A stretch of DNA of 64,000 bases from Sphingomonadaceae bacterium (GCA_025056155.1 JANWWL010000006.1:248001-312000); one strand, 5' to 3'. Positions 36,423 to 48,224 are shown, numbered from the stretch's first letter. Notes: generated by a model not told the origin, from the letters alone. Numbers and translations are program-made.

Positions 36423-37496
36423 TCAGGCCGCGAGGGGGTGGGGGTGAGGCACCGGGGCGGCGCGTTGTGTCGGCCCACCCAGCGCCGCCGCGCGCACCGC
36501 CTCGGCGAACTGCTCGACCGACCGCTCCCACGAGAACTCCCGCGCGCGCAGCACCGCGGCCGCGCGCGGGATCTTGAGCGCCTGCTGCACGGCCCGGCCG
36601 AGATCGGCATCGAGCACGCCCGCGCCGCTGTCGGCCACGACGTCCAGGGGGCCCGGCACGGGGAAGGCCGCCACGGGTAGGCCCGACGCCATGGCCTCGA
36701 GCAGCACCAGGCCGAAGGTGTCGGTGCGGCTCGGGAAGACGAACAGGTCGGCCCCGGCGTAGGCACGGGCCAGTTCCTCGCCGTGGAGCGCGCCCAGGAA
36801 CAGCGCCTGGGGGAAGCGGGCGCGCAGGTCGGCGAGCGCCGGGCCGTCGCCCACCACGACCTTCGTGCCGGGCACGTTCAGGGTGAGGAACGCCTCGAGG
36901 TTCTTCTCGACGGCCACGCGGCCGACGCTGAGCAGGATCGGCCGCTCGAGGCCGCGATAGGCGACGGGGGCCGGCCAGCCAGGGCGGAACAGCCGCGTGT
37001 CGACGCCGCGCGACCACGGCCGGGTGTGGAGGATGCCATGCCGGGCGAGCTCGCGGGCGAGCGTCGGGGTCGCGACGAGCACGGCGCGGGCCGGCCGGTG
37101 GAATCGGGCGAGCCACGACCAGGTGAGCGCCGGGGGCAGGCGGAAGCGTGCGGCGAGATAGTCGGGGAAGCGCGTGTGAAAGCTGGTCGTGAACGGCCGG
37201 CCCAGGCGCAACGCGTGGCGGCGGGCGGCAAGCCCCAGCGGTCCTTCGGTGGCGATATGCAGCGCGTCGGCGTTGAAGTCGCGGATCAGCCGACCCACCG
37301 CCCCCGGCGACGCGAGCGCCAGGCGGATCTCGGGATAGGTGGGGCAGGGCAGCGACCGGAACCGGTCGGGCGAGACGACCAGCACCTCCCACCCCTGGGC
37401 CTCGAGGTACGCGACGGTGGTGGCCAGCGTGCGGACGACCCCGTTCACTTGGGGTGTCCAGGCGTCGGTCACGAGGGCGAGGCGCACGGGCCTCAA
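36423..37496 (-). CDS. agt: GT4 glycosyltransferase, Agt-like partner of PlcP
   Basis: A 357-residue GT-B glycosyltransferase. The N-terminus Ala-Leu-Val-Thr-Asp-Ala-Trp-x-Pro-Gln-Val-Asn-Gly-Val-Val and the nucleotide-sugar segment with Glu-Ala-Met-Ala-Ser-Gly-Leu-Pro-Val place it in GT4. In phosphate-starved alphaproteobacteria the Agt enzyme next to plcP adds sugar to the diacylglycerol that PlcP releases. No ATG is available at the domain start; a TTG at 37496 overlaps the plcP stop as TTGA, so coupled translation from TTG is my choice (a GTG at 37487 is the alternative). The symbol rests on context; sugar specificity is unknown. Confidence 0.78.
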   Translation of the reverse strand: MRPVRLALVTDAWTPQVNGVVRTLATTVAYLEAQGWEVLVVSPDRFRSLPCPTYPEIRLALASPGAVGRLIRDFNADALHIATEGPLGLAARRHALRLGRPFTTSFHTRFPDYLAARFRLPPALTWSWLARFHRPARAVLVATPTLARELARHGILHTRPWSRGVDTRLFRPGWPAPVAYRGLERPILLSVGRVAVEKNLEAFLTLNVPGTKVVVGDGPALADLRARFPQALFLGALHGEELARAYAGADLFVFPSRTDTFGLVLLEAMASGLPVAAFPVPGPLDVVADSGAGVLDADLGRAVQQALKIPRAAAVLRAREFSWERSVEQFAEAVRAAALGGPTQRAAPVPHPHPLAA

Positions 37497-38410
37497 CTGC
37501 GGGCCAGGCGGAGCGCCGCCGCACCGCGGCGGGCCTCGGCACGACCGTGGGCGCGCGCCCGGGCGGCCCAATCGAGGATTTCCATCCGACCGTCGGGATG
37601 TTCCACGAGGGCCGTGCAGCTCTCCACCCAGTCCCCGTCGTTGTAGTAGGTGATGGCGCCAATCCGCCGGATCTCGGCCGTGTGGATGTGGCCGCACACC
37701 ACGCCGTCGGCCCCGCGCCGTTCGGCGGCGTGAGCTACCGCCTCCTCGAAGCGCGAGACATATTCCACCGCGCGCTTCACCCGGTGCTTGAGGTGGGCGG
37801 AGAGCGACCAATAGGGCAGGCCCAACAGGCGGCGCACACGGTTCACCCAGACGTTGAGCCGCAGCAGCAGCGCGTAGGCATGGTCGCCCAGGAACGCGAG
37901 CCAGCGAGCGTAGAGCACGACCCCGTCGAACTCGTCGCCGTGCAGCACCAACAGACGCCGACCGTCGGCCGTGTGGTGCACCGCCTCGGGCAGGATCTCG
38001 ATGTCCCCCAGCTTGAGGCCCACGAAATCGCGCAAGACCTCGTCGTGGTTGCCGGGCACGTAGACCACGCGGGTGCCCTTCTTGGCCATCTTCATCACCC
38101 GCCGCACGACGTCGTTGTGGGCCGTGGGCCAGTACCAGCCGCGCTTCAGCCGCCAGCCGTCGATGATGTCACCCACGAGGTAGAGGGTCTCGCACTTCAC
38201 CGAACGCAGGAAGTCGAGCAGCAGGTCGGCGTTGCAGCCGGGGGTGCCGAGGTGGGTGTCGGAAATCCAGACGGTGCGGAACCGAAGCTTGGGCCGGCGC
38301 TCGTCGTCCGCCTCGTCGGCAAGCCAGGCCGGCAACCGTTTCTCGACTTCGAGCGGGGGGCGCACGACGCGGTTGGCAGGCGGTTCCGCATGAACGCCGG
38401 AGCGGGCCAT
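37493..38410 (-). CDS. plcP: PlcP-type metallophosphoesterase (phospholipase C)
   Basis: A 305-residue calcineurin-like phosphoesterase. All metal motifs are present: Ser-Asp-Thr-His-Leu-Gly, Val-Gly-Asp-Ile-Ile-Asp, Gly-Asn-His-Asp-Glu, Leu-His-Gly-Asp-Glu-Phe-Asp and Cys-Gly-His-Ile-His. Proteins of this kind were first labelled UDP-2,3-diacylglucosamine hydrolases, but in Sinorhizobium PlcP (SMc00171) is a phospholipase C that degrades membrane phospholipids when phosphate is short. The neighbouring glycosyltransferase and the four-unit PHO array upstream favour the PlcP role. The ATG at 38410 is used; a TTG at 38425 is possible. It ends in a 4-nt overlap with agt. Confidence 0.85.
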   Translation of the reverse strand: MARSGVHAEPPANRVVRPPLEVEKRLPAWLADEADDERRPKLRFRTVWISDTHLGTPGCNADLLLDFLRSVKCETLYLVGDIIDGWRLKRGWYWPTAHNDVVRRVMKMAKKGTRVVYVPGNHDEVLRDFVGLKLGDIEILPEAVHHTADGRRLLVLHGDEFDGVVLYARWLAFLGDHAYALLLRLNVWVNRVRRLLGLPYWSLSAHLKHRVKRAVEYVSRFEEAVAHAAERRGADGVVCGHIHTAEIRRIGAITYYNDGDWVESCTALVEHPDGRMEILDWAARARAHGRAEARRGAAALRLARS

Positions 38411-38468
38411 GGTCGTGCGATCCAACGATTGGGGGTGCCCAGCGATTTCAGCGCTCTAACCCAGGCGG

Positions 38469-38508
38469 GTGACAGGCGGGTGGCAGCCCCATGACGAGGC
38501 CATGACAG
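38469..38508 (-). promoter_or_regulatory. Four-unit PHO box array upstream of plcP-agt
   Basis: Read on the minus strand, four 7-mers start exactly 11 bp apart (38508, 38497, 38486, 38475): CTGTCAT, TCGTCAT, CTGCCAC, CTGTCAC. They match the PhoB half-site CTGTCAT at 7, 5, 5 and 6 of 7. The array begins 2 bp after the gpsA stop and ends 58 bp before the plcP ATG. A weak TTAGAG about 10 bp downstream could be the -10 box. Confidence 0.8.
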
Positions 38509-38510
38509 GC

Positions 38511-39509
38511 CTAGCCCTCGTCCTCGCGGCGCAGCGGGCGGGCAAGCAGGCGGGCCATCGCGTCCGACACGCCGATCCGGCCCTGAAGCAAGTCGGCCAC
38601 GGCCTCGGCGATCGGCATTTCGACGCGAAGCCGGCGGGCCTCGGCCACCAGCACGGGTGCGGTGGACACCCCTTCGGCCACCGTCGGCAGGCCGGCCAGC
38701 GCATCGGCCACGCAGCGCCCCTGACCCAGGGCGATGCCGAGCGCCATGTTGCGCGAGCGGGGGCTCGAACAGGTGAGCACAAGGTCCCCCAGGCCCGACA
38801 GGCCGGCGACCGTCGCGGCGCGGCCGCCCCGGGCGACGGCGAACCGGGTCATCTCGGCGAAGCCGCGCGCCACCAGGGCCGCCCGCGCGCTCTCGCCCAG
38901 GTCGGCCCCCACGACGATGCCGCAGGCGATGGCGAGCACGTTCTTGACTGCGCCCCCCACCTGCGCGCCCACGGGATCGTCGGACAGGTAGGGGCGCAAG
39001 TGGGGGCGGGCGAGCCGCCGGGCGAGCGTCTCGGCGTCCGCCAGGGAACGGGCCGCGAGCGTGACCGCGGTGGGCCGCCCGTGGGCGACGTCGGCGGCGA
39101 AACTCGGCCCCGACAGCACCGCCAGGCGGCATCCGGGCGCCTGGACCTCGGCCACCTCGGTCATCAGCCGCCCGGTGCCGGCTTCGATCCCCTTGGCGCA
39201 CAGCACCAGATGGGGCCGGTGGCCCAAGGGGGCCTGCGCCAGCACCGCGCCCAGGTGCTGGGCGGGCACGGCCACCAGCCACAGCGCGGCCTTGGCGAGG
39301 TCCTCGAGCCGGTCCGTGGCGCTCAGCGCCGGGCTCAACCGGACCCCGGGCAGGAAGCGGGGGTTCTCGCCGGACGTGCGGATGGCGTGCGCCACGTCGG
39401 TCTCGCGGGCCCACAGGATCACCGGCGTGCCGTCGCTTGCGAGCGCCTGGGCGAGGGCCGTGCCCCACGCCCCCGCCCCCACGACCCCGATTGAGGCTTC
39501 AGCGCCCAC
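38511..39509 (-). CDS. gpsA: Glycerol-3-phosphate dehydrogenase [NAD(P)+]
   Basis: A 332-residue enzyme that reduces dihydroxyacetone phosphate to sn-glycerol 3-phosphate for phospholipid synthesis. The N-terminal dinucleotide fold is Val-Val-Gly-Ala-Gly-Ala-Trp-Gly-Thr-Ala-Leu at about 9-19. The catalytic Lys is in Val-Lys-Asn-Val-Leu-Ala-Ile-Ala, and Gly-Leu-Gly-Asp-Leu-Val-Leu-Thr-Cys and Arg-Ser-Arg-Asn follow. Translation starts with GTG at 39509. It directly precedes the plcP PHO array, so its gene end adjoins a starvation promoter for phospholipid breakdown. Confidence 0.95.
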   Translation of the reverse strand: MGAEASIGVVGAGAWGTALAQALASDGTPVILWARETDVAHAIRTSGENPRFLPGVRLSPALSATDRLEDLAKAALWLVAVPAQHLGAVLAQAPLGHRPHLVLCAKGIEAGTGRLMTEVAEVQAPGCRLAVLSGPSFAADVAHGRPTAVTLAARSLADAETLARRLARPHLRPYLSDDPVGAQVGGAVKNVLAIACGIVVGADLGESARAALVARGFAEMTRFAVARGGRAATVAGLSGLGDLVLTCSSPRSRNMALGIALGQGRCVADALAGLPTVAEGVSTAPVLVAEARRLRVEMPIAEAVADLLQGRIGVSDAMARLLARPLRREDEG

Positions 39510-39708
39510 GACCGACGATCACGGGCATGCCCCGGATGCCGGCGCCAGGACCCGCGCTCGACCCCGGGGCCCCACACGAAGGGCCGAGGCCCGACCGGTC
39601 GGTCCCGTCGGCCGACCGGCCCCGCACCCGGGCGCGCCCCAGGGCCACCAACGCTCGGCGCGCGCCGCCGGTCGAGCCCGGGCGGTTTCGTTCCCACACG
39701 ATCGGGCC
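39510..39708. other. Spacer between tsaD and gpsA
   Basis: 199 bp of GC-rich sequence between two minus-strand genes. I see no supported gene, repeat or terminator; a gpsA promoter may lie here. Confidence 0.4.
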
Positions 39709-40733
39709 TCAGGCCTTCACCCCCGCACCCCGCACCGGCTCGGCCAGGGGGTCGAGCGGCCAGCGCGGGCGGGCGGTTGGCGCCTCGGGGGCAAGGCCCG
39801 CCGCCATCCGTTCGCACGCGGCCCAGGCCACCATCGCGGCGTTGTCGGTGCACAGCCAGGCCGGAGGGGCCACGAACGGCAGGCCGCGCGCGGCGGCCAA
39901 CCCGGCGAGCCGCGCGCGAATGGCGGAGTTTGCGGCCACCCCGCCGGCCGCCACCAGGGCGCGCGCTTCGGGCAGCCGGTCGAGGGCGCGGACCGTGCGA
40001 TCGGCCAGGCAGTCGGCCACCGCCTCCTGGAAGGCGGCCGCCACGTCGGCCGTGCGATGGGCGCCCGCTTCCAGCGTGCGCCGCACGGCAGTCTTGAGAC
40101 CCGCGAAGCTGAAGTGGGGCTCGGCCGCGCCCAGAAGCGGCCGCGGCAAGGGGACCGCCGCCGGATCGCCCGAGCGGGCCGCCCGCTCGATCGCCGGCCC
40201 CCCCGGGAACCCCAGGCCCAAGAGGATGGCCACTTTGTCGAACGCCTCGCCGGCCGCGTCGTCGATCGTGGTGGCCAGGCGCCGATAGGCGCCCGGCCCT
40301 TGGACGGCGAGCAGCTGGCAGTGCCCGCCCGAGACGAGCAGGAGAAGGTAGGGGAAGCTGAGGTCGGGGCACGCCAGGCGCGGCGAGAGGGCATGGGCCT
40401 CGAGGTGGTTGATCGCCAGAAACGGCCGCCCCGCCGCCCAGGCGAGCGCCTGGCCCGTGACGACGCCCACCATCAGCGCCCCCACGAGGCCCGGGCCGGC
40501 CGTGGCCGCCACGGCATCCACCTGGGCCAGGTCGAGGCCCGACTCGTCCAGGACGGCCGCGATCATGGGGGCCAGGCGCTCGACGTGGGCCCGGGCGGCG
40601 AGCTCGGGCACCACGCCGCCCATGGGCCCATGAAGCTCGTGCTGGCTTGCCACCCGCTGGGCCAGGATGCGCCGGTCGGCCGCGACGAGGGCGGCCGCCG
40701 TCTCGTCGCAGCTCGTCTCGATGCCCAGCACGA

Positions 40734-40737
<4 letters not shown>
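39709..40737 (-). CDS. tsaD: tRNA N6-adenosine threonylcarbamoyltransferase
   Basis: A 342-residue Kae1/TsaD protein that, with TsaB and TsaE, makes t6A37 in tRNAs reading ANN codons. It begins with the actin-like [10 protein letters not shown] and has the metal motif His-Leu-Glu-Ala-His (about 110-114), Val-Ser-Gly-Gly-His-Cys and a final Cys-Thr-Asp-Asn-Ala-Ala-Met. The ATG overlaps the gyrA stop (ATGA), so it is translated in the same operon. Confidence 0.96.
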
Positions 40738-43418
<2,681 letters not shown>

Positions 43419-43427
43419 CTGGGTGTC

Positions 43428-44396
43428 CTAGGGGGGAGGGGCGGAGCTGTCCACGGGCGGCGCCAAGGACCGCCGCGGCGGGGCGGGGTGCAGGTGGAAG
43501 ACGCCGCCTCGGCTGCGGGCCCGCAACCCTGCCAGCGTGCCGCCACCCCGGTCCCACAGGCGGGCGAGCGCCTCGCCCGACGGTTCCGCCCCCCGTTCGG
43601 CGAAGGCCAGGGCGAGCGCCCGGCGGGCCACTTCCGAGGGCAGGCCCGCAAGGTCGAGGCCGCCGTCGGGCAGGCGGCGCGTCTCGAGCACGCGCCGGGC
43701 GACCCACGCCAACGCCTCGTCCGCTTCGGCCAGAAGCGCCGCCGAGCGGGCGGCCTGGCGCGCGTTGAGGCCGCCTTGGGCCAACAGCCGCCGTGCGCGC
43801 GCCCGCTCGAAGCGGGGATCCTCGTTCGTGGGATCGCGGGCCACGGGCCAGTCGAGGCCTCGGAGCACGGCGTGGAGCGCCGCCCGCCGCACGGACAGGA
43901 GGGGGCGGAGCACGAGCAGCCCTTCGATCTCCTGCCGGGCGCGCACCCCGGCCAACCCCGCGAGCCCCGCCGCGCGGTTGAGGCGCATCACCAGGGTCTC
44001 GGCCTGGTCGTCGGCGTGATGGGCGGTCAGAGCCGCCGCCAGCCCGCGCACCCGGGCATGGCGGGCGAGGGCCCGATAGCGCGCCGTGCGCGCCATGGCC
44101 TGGAGCCGGGTGGGGCCGATCGGCCCGTCGGGCGGCAGGATCGCGTGCGGCACGCCCAGCCCCGCGCAGATGCCGGCCACGGCGTGCGCTTCCGCCGCGG
44201 AAGCCGGCCGCACGCCATGGTCGACGGTGGCCGCCTCAATCCGGCCGGGCCACGCCAAGGCGGCCAGACGCAGCAGCGAAAGCGAATCCGGCCCGCCCGA
44301 GACGGCCACGAGGAACGGCCCTTGGGCGGCCGGGCCGGCCAGCCGCGCCACCTCGGCCCGCAGTGCCTCTGGCGTGAGGGCGGTTACGGCCGGCAC
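43428..44396 (-). CDS. tilS: tRNA(Ile)-lysidine synthase
   Basis: A 322-residue N-type ATP pyrophosphatase that converts C34 of the AUA-reading tRNA-Ile to lysidine. The PP-loop Val-Ser-Gly-Gly-Pro-Asp-Ser-Leu-Ser is near residues 27-35; His-His-Ala-Asp-Asp-Gln-Ala-Glu-Thr follows near 115-123. The start is a GTG at 44396, inside the cpoB 3' end (13-nt overlap), because no ATG fits. In many alphaproteobacteria cpoB-tilS is followed by ftsH; here gyrA takes that place. Confidence 0.88.
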   Translation of the reverse strand: MPAVTALTPEALRAEVARLAGPAAQGPFLVAVSGGPDSLSLLRLAALAWPGRIEAATVDHGVRPASAAEAHAVAGICAGLGVPHAILPPDGPIGPTRLQAMARTARYRALARHARVRGLAAALTAHHADDQAETLVMRLNRAAGLAGLAGVRARQEIEGLLVLRPLLSVRRAALHAVLRGLDWPVARDPTNEDPRFERARARRLLAQGGLNARQAARSAALLAEADEALAWVARRVLETRRLPDGGLDLAGLPSEVARRALALAFAERGAEPSGEALARLWDRGGGTLAGLRARSRGGVFHLHPAPPRRSLAPPVDSSAPPP

Positions 44397-45307
44397 TTCG
44401 CCTCGGCGCGGGCCTTCTGCGCTTCGGCCGCCAACGTGCCCTGCAGCCGCTCGGGATAGGCGGTGCGCAACTGGTCGAGCGCGTCGCAGGCGGCCTTGGG
44501 CTGCTTCAGGGCAATAAGCGCCTTGCCCAGCCACAGCAGGCTCGAGGCGGCCATCGCCCCTTCGGGCGACGTTCGGTAGTTGGCCAGGAACAGCTTGGCG
44601 GCCTCGGCGGGGCGGCCCCGCTCCATCTCGGCCCGGCCGGCCCAGTAGCGCGCGTTGGACGCCCGGGGCGACTTGGGATGGGCCTGGGCGAATGCCTCGA
44701 GCTCGGCGGCGGCCCGCGCCCAATCGCGCGCCCGGTAATGGGCGTAGGCAGCCTGATAGGCGGCCTCGGGATCGGCCGCCGGCCGAGGCGGGGCGGGCAC
44801 CCCGGCGGCCCCGGAGCGCGCGGGGGGCGCGGCTGGCGCGGGGGCTGCGGCCGCCGGCGGACTGGCCGCAGGAGCGGGCGACCGGCTGGTTTCCAAGGCG
44901 CCCAAGCGGGCCTCGGTGTCGCCGCGGCTCTTCTCGAAGCTAGTGCGCAGCTCGCGAAGGCCGAACTGCAGCTGCTCGATCTGGCCGGTCAGCGTCCGCT
45001 GCTGGGCTTCCAGGGCGTCGATCCGCGTGGCGAGGTCGGCCAGAGGGTCGGTGGCCGGCGTGGGCGCCACGGACGGCCCCGGGGCGGGCGCCGGCTCCTC
45101 GGGCGCGAAGAAGCGCCGGTCGCCACCGGGAAACACCTGGCGCTGGACGGCGCGCATCTGGCTTTCGAGGATCGTGATCCGGCGCTCGAGGGCCCGGAGC
45201 TGGTCGGCAGTGGGCGCTTGGGGCCCCTGGGCGCCTGCGGCCACCGCCCACGCCGCCCCGACGGCGGCCGCGAACCCCCGCCGGGCCCCGATCCTACCGT
45301 TCCGCAT
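44384..45307 (-). CDS. cpoB: Tol-Pal system protein CpoB (YbgF)
   Basis: A 307-residue periplasmic protein that links peptidoglycan synthesis and outer-membrane constriction. The ATG at 45307 gives a basic signal peptide (about 1-27). An N-terminal coiled coil (about 32-145, Leu-Glu-Ser-Gln heptads) is followed by an Ala/Pro-rich linker and a C-terminal TPR block (about 190-300) with Tyr-x-x-Ala-Tyr-Ala-His-Tyr and Ala-Asn-Ala-Arg-Tyr-Trp-Ala-Gly. The TolB/Pal genes are not in the window. Confidence 0.88.
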   Translation of the reverse strand: MRNGRIGARRGFAAAVGAAWAVAAGAQGPQAPTADQLRALERRITILESQMRAVQRQVFPGGDRRFFAPEEPAPAPGPSVAPTPATDPLADLATRIDALEAQQRTLTGQIEQLQFGLRELRTSFEKSRGDTEARLGALETSRSPAPAASPPAAAAPAPAAPPARSGAAGVPAPPRPAADPEAAYQAAYAHYRARDWARAAAELEAFAQAHPKSPRASNARYWAGRAEMERGRPAEAAKLFLANYRTSPEGAMAASSLLWLGKALIALKQPKAACDALDQLRTAYPERLQGTLAAEAQKARAEAKCRP

Positions 45308-45360
45308 CACCCGATCCTGCAGCCGCCCCGGCGTTACCCGAGGCTGAACCGGGGCGTCCG

Positions 45361-46245
45361 TCAACCCGCCGGCGACGGGACGGGCAGCTCCAGGCCCGAG
45401 CGACGCTCGGCCGCGGCCTTGAGCGATTTCACGTCGAGCGGCTGGGCGCGCAGCACTTCGGCCGGACCACCCAGCGGGGGCAGCACCTCATCGCCGATGC
45501 GCACTTCGACCGACCCGGCCCGGCCGGCCCGCAGCACGAGCCCTGGTTGCGGCGGCACGGCGAAGGTCTCTCCCTTCCGCAAGATGCCCTCGAACAGCCG
45601 GTCGCCACCCGCGGGATCGCTCACGCGGATCCAGACGTCGTCGCGCGCCGCCAGCACGACCGTGGGCGCTGGCAATCCGGCCGGCGGAGCGACCACGGCC
45701 GCGGCCCGGGGGACGGCGGCGGGGGGAGGAGCGGTGGGCGGCCCCTCCGGCGGCGGGGGCGGCGTGGGCCGCAGGCCGAGGGCCACGAGCAGCCCCACGC
45801 CCAAGACCGCCGCCCCGACCGAGGCGGCGACCAGCCCCCGCGACGGCAATCGCCGCTCGTCGAGCGGCTGGAGGTCCACGACGTGCGGGGCCGGTTCCTC
45901 GCGGCCGGATTCGGCCCGGAACCGGGCGGCCGCCGCCTGGGGATCGAGCCCCACGATGCGGGCATAGGCCTTTACGAAACCCACGGCGTAGGTCAGCGCC
46001 GGGAGACGGTCGTACTCGCCCACCTCGATTGCTTCGAGAAGGCCCATGCGGATCTTCGTGCGGGCGGCCACGTCGCGCAGGCTCAGGCCCACCGCTTCGC
46101 GGGCGCGCCGCAGCTCGGCACCGATCGAGGCGGCGGTCGGCGCGACCCGGCCCAGCGGGATGATCTCCGCGCCCCCCGACTCACCGACCGGATCGGCCGA
46201 ACCCGGCGCGTCCGGCGCGGCGCGCTCGCCCGCTCCCTCGATCAT
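45361..46245 (-). CDS. RodZ-like helix-turn-helix membrane protein (DUF4115)
   Basis: A 294-residue protein with an N-terminal cytoplasmic HTH domain (about 40-110, with Ala-Arg-Glu-Ala-Val-Gly-Leu-Ser-Leu-Arg-Asp-Val-Ala), one membrane helix (about 148-168), a Pro-rich periplasmic linker and a DUF4115 C-terminal domain (about 210-280, with Val-Trp-Ile-Arg-Val). This is the RodZ architecture, which ties MreB to the cell-elongation machinery. The ATG at 46245 has a GGATGGAG site; a TTG at 46311 would add 22 residues. It starts the rodZ-cpoB-tilS-gyrA-tsaD run. Confidence 0.85.
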   Translation of the reverse strand: MIEGAGERAAPDAPGSADPVGESGGAEIIPLGRVAPTAASIGAELRRAREAVGLSLRDVAARTKIRMGLLEAIEVGEYDRLPALTYAVGFVKAYARIVGLDPQAAAARFRAESGREEPAPHVVDLQPLDERRLPSRGLVAASVGAAVLGVGLLVALGLRPTPPPPPEGPPTAPPPAAVPRAAAVVAPPAGLPAPTVVLAARDDVWIRVSDPAGGDRLFEGILRKGETFAVPPQPGLVLRAGRAGSVEVRIGDEVLPPLGGPAEVLRAQPLDVKSLKAAAERRSGLELPVPSPAG

Positions 46246-46322
46246 GGCGACTCCATCCGACCCTGCTGCGGAGCCGACTCCGACCCCTACCCCCTGGGGA
46301 TGACGAGTCAATGACGCCGGCC

Positions 46323-46364
46323 AGGTCGGGTCTCGACCTCTTCTGACTCGACCTAGTCCGAGAC
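46323..46364. promoter_or_regulatory. Nested inverted repeats in the rodZ-tadA divergent region
   Basis: AGGTCG and CGACCT form a 6-bp stem with a 5-nt loop (46323-46339), and GTCTCG (46330-46335) pairs with CGAGAC (46359-46364). They lie in the 200-bp promoter region between the divergent rodZ-like and tadA genes. They could form alternative RNA or operator structures; this is only a visual observation. Confidence 0.3.
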
Positions 46365-46445
46365 TTACCCCGCCGGTCCTTGGACGGCCGGGGCCGCAAG
46401 TGCCGGGCTTCCCCCGACGACCTTCGCCGTGGCACGGCGGGTGCC

Positions 46446-46916
46446 ATGGGTTTTCCGTCCAGCCCGGCCATGTCTCGGGCCCTGGACCTCGCCCGGGTCG
46501 CCGCCGCGATGGGCGAGGTGCCGGTGGGCGCGGTGGTGACCGACCCCTCGGGCCAGGTGGTGGCCGAAGCGCACAACCGCACCCGCGCCGACCGCGATCC
46601 CACGGCCCATGCCGAACTTTTGGCCATCCGCCGGGCCACCGCGGCGCTGGGCACGGAGCGGCTGGCGGGGCTTACCCTGTGGGTCACCCTGGAGCCCTGC
46701 GCCATGTGCGCTGGCGCCATCGCCCTGGCCAGGCTCTCCCGGCTGGTCTACGCCGCCCCCGATCCCAAGGCCGGCGCCGTGGTCAACGGGCCCCGGCTGT
46801 TCGGCCTAGCCACCTGCCACCACCGCCCCGAGGTGGTCGAGGGCCTGGGTGCCGCCGAAGCGAGCCAAATCCTCAAGGACTTCTTCGCACGCCTCCGCCG
46901 GGGGGACGGCCGGTAG
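46446..46916 (+). CDS. tadA: tRNA-specific adenosine deaminase
   Basis: A 156-residue zinc deaminase that makes inosine at the wobble base of tRNA-Arg(ACG). The zinc site is His-Ala-Glu (about 57-59) and Pro-Cys-Ala-Met-Cys (about 86-90). The C-terminal Cys-His-His-Arg-Pro-Glu-Val and the helix after it are family-typical, so the reading frame is real to its end. The start could also be the ATG at 46470. Its last 111 bp overlap the end of trmFO on the other strand. Confidence 0.9.
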   Translation: MGFPSSPAMSRALDLARVAAAMGEVPVGAVVTDPSGQVVAEAHNRTRADRDPTAHAELLAIRRATAALGTERLAGLTLWVTLEPCAMCAGAIALARLSRLVYAAPDPKAGAVVNGPRLFGLATCHHRPEVVEGLGAAEASQILKDFFARLRRGDGR

Positions 46917-48224
46917 CCAGCGCGCCAGCGCCGCGCGGGCGCGGGCGGCCAGCGCCCGGCGCCGCTCGCGCCCGCGAAGGGTGCCCGGCAAGGGTGGGAA
47001 CAGGCCGAAGTTCACGTTCATGGGCTGGAACGTTTCGGGGTCGGCCTCGGTCGTCAGGTGGGCCAGGAGGGCGCCCACCGCCGTCTCGGGCGGCGGCGGC
47101 GGCAAGTCCCGCCCGGCCCGCTCGGCGGCCACGAACAGCCCGGCCAGCAAGCCCATCGCCGCCGATTCGACATAGCCCTCGCACCCCGTGATCTGGCCGG
47201 CGAAGCGGATGCGGGGGTCGGCCTTCAGACGCAGCGTGCGGTCGAGGAGGACGGGCGAGCGGATGAAGCTGTTGCGATGCAGGCCGCCCAGGCGCGCGAA
47301 CTCCGCGCGCTCGAGACCTGGGATCATGCGGAACACCCGCACTTGTTCGGCGTGGCGCATCTTGGTCTGGAACCCGACCAGGTTCCACAGCGTGCCCGCC
47401 CGGTTCTCGGGCCGAAGCTGTACGACCGCATAGGGCCGCCGGCCCGTCCGTGGATCGACGAGGCCCACCGGCTTCATCGGCCCGAACCGCAGCGTGTCCA
47501 TCCCGCGGGCGGCCATGACCTCGATGGGCAGACAGCCCTCGAAGTAGGGCGTGTCCCGCTCCCAGTCGCGGAACTCGACCGTCTCGGCGGTCCTGAGCGC
47601 CTCGACGAACGCCCGGTACTGCGCTTCGTCCAGGGGGCAGTTTAGGTAGTCCTGCCCGCGGTCCCATCGCGACTGCCGCCAGGCGACCCACATGTCGATC
47701 GAATGCGCGTGGACGATGGGGGCAATGGCGTCGAAAAAGGCCAGATTGTCCGCCCCCGTGCGCCGCGCGATCGAGGCCGCCAGTGCTTCCGAGGTGAGCG
47801 GCCCGGTCGCCAGGATCACCCATGCCCAGTCGTCGGGCACGTCGGTCACCTCCTCGCGGCGGACCTCGATCGCCGGGTGAGCGAGCAGACGCGCCGTGAC
47901 GGTTCGGGCGAACACGTCGCGGTCCACGGCCATGGCCGCCCCTGCCGGCAGGCGGGCCAGCTCGCCGGCGGCCATCACGAGCGAGCCCAGCGCGCGCAGC
48001 TCGGCGTGCAGCAGGCCCACCGCGTTGGTTTCGGCATCGTCGGAACGGAAGCTGTTCGAGCAGACGAGCTCGGCCAACAGGGCGGTGCGGTGGGCGGGTG
48101 TGGAGCGGCACCCCCGCATCTCGTGCAGGACGACGCGATGGCCGCGGGTGGCGAGCTGCCAGGCGGCCTCGCAGCCCGCCAGGCCACCACCCACCACGTG
48201 CACCGGAGGGAGCGAAGCGCGCAT
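46806..48224 (-). CDS. trmFO: Methylenetetrahydrofolate-tRNA-(uracil-5-)-methyltransferase
   Basis: A 472-residue FAD-dependent enzyme that makes m5U54 in the tRNA T-loop using methylene-THF. FAD fold [12 protein letters not shown] is at about 9-20; Cys-Ser-Asn-Ser-Phe-Arg-Ser, [10 protein letters not shown] and Asn-Val-Asn-Phe-Gly-Leu are family signatures. The ATG at 48224 fits the fold. The final about 35 residues go past the usual end and run antisense to tadA. Confidence 0.93.
   Translation of the reverse strand: MRASLPPVHVVGGGLAGCEAAWQLATRGHRVVLHEMRGCRSTPAHRTALLAELVCSNSFRSDDAETNAVGLLHAELRALGSLVMAAGELARLPAGAAMAVDRDVFARTVTARLLAHPAIEVRREEVTDVPDDWAWVILATGPLTSEALAASIARRTGADNLAFFDAIAPIVHAHSIDMWVAWRQSRWDRGQDYLNCPLDEAQYRAFVEALRTAETVEFRDWERDTPYFEGCLPIEVMAARGMDTLRFGPMKPVGLVDPRTGRRPYAVVQLRPENRAGTLWNLVGFQTKMRHAEQVRVFRMIPGLERAEFARLGGLHRNSFIRSPVLLDRTLRLKADPRIRFAGQITGCEGYVESAAMGLLAGLFVAAERAGRDLPPPPPETAVGALLAHLTTEADPETFQPMNVNFGLFPPLPGTLRGRERRRALAARARAALARWLPAVPPAEACEEVLEDLARFGGTQALDHLGAVVAGG

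Noticed and set aside
37493-38410. Calling the phosphoesterase LpxH (lipid A UDP-2,3-diacylglucosamine hydrolase)
   Set aside because: The adjacent GT4 gene and the four-unit PHO array fit PlcP better; alphaproteobacteria often use LpxI for the lipid A step.
39419-40372. Overlapping frames in the gpsA-tsaD spacer
   Set aside because: They are extensions of shadow frames in tsaD and gpsA with no coding signature of their own.
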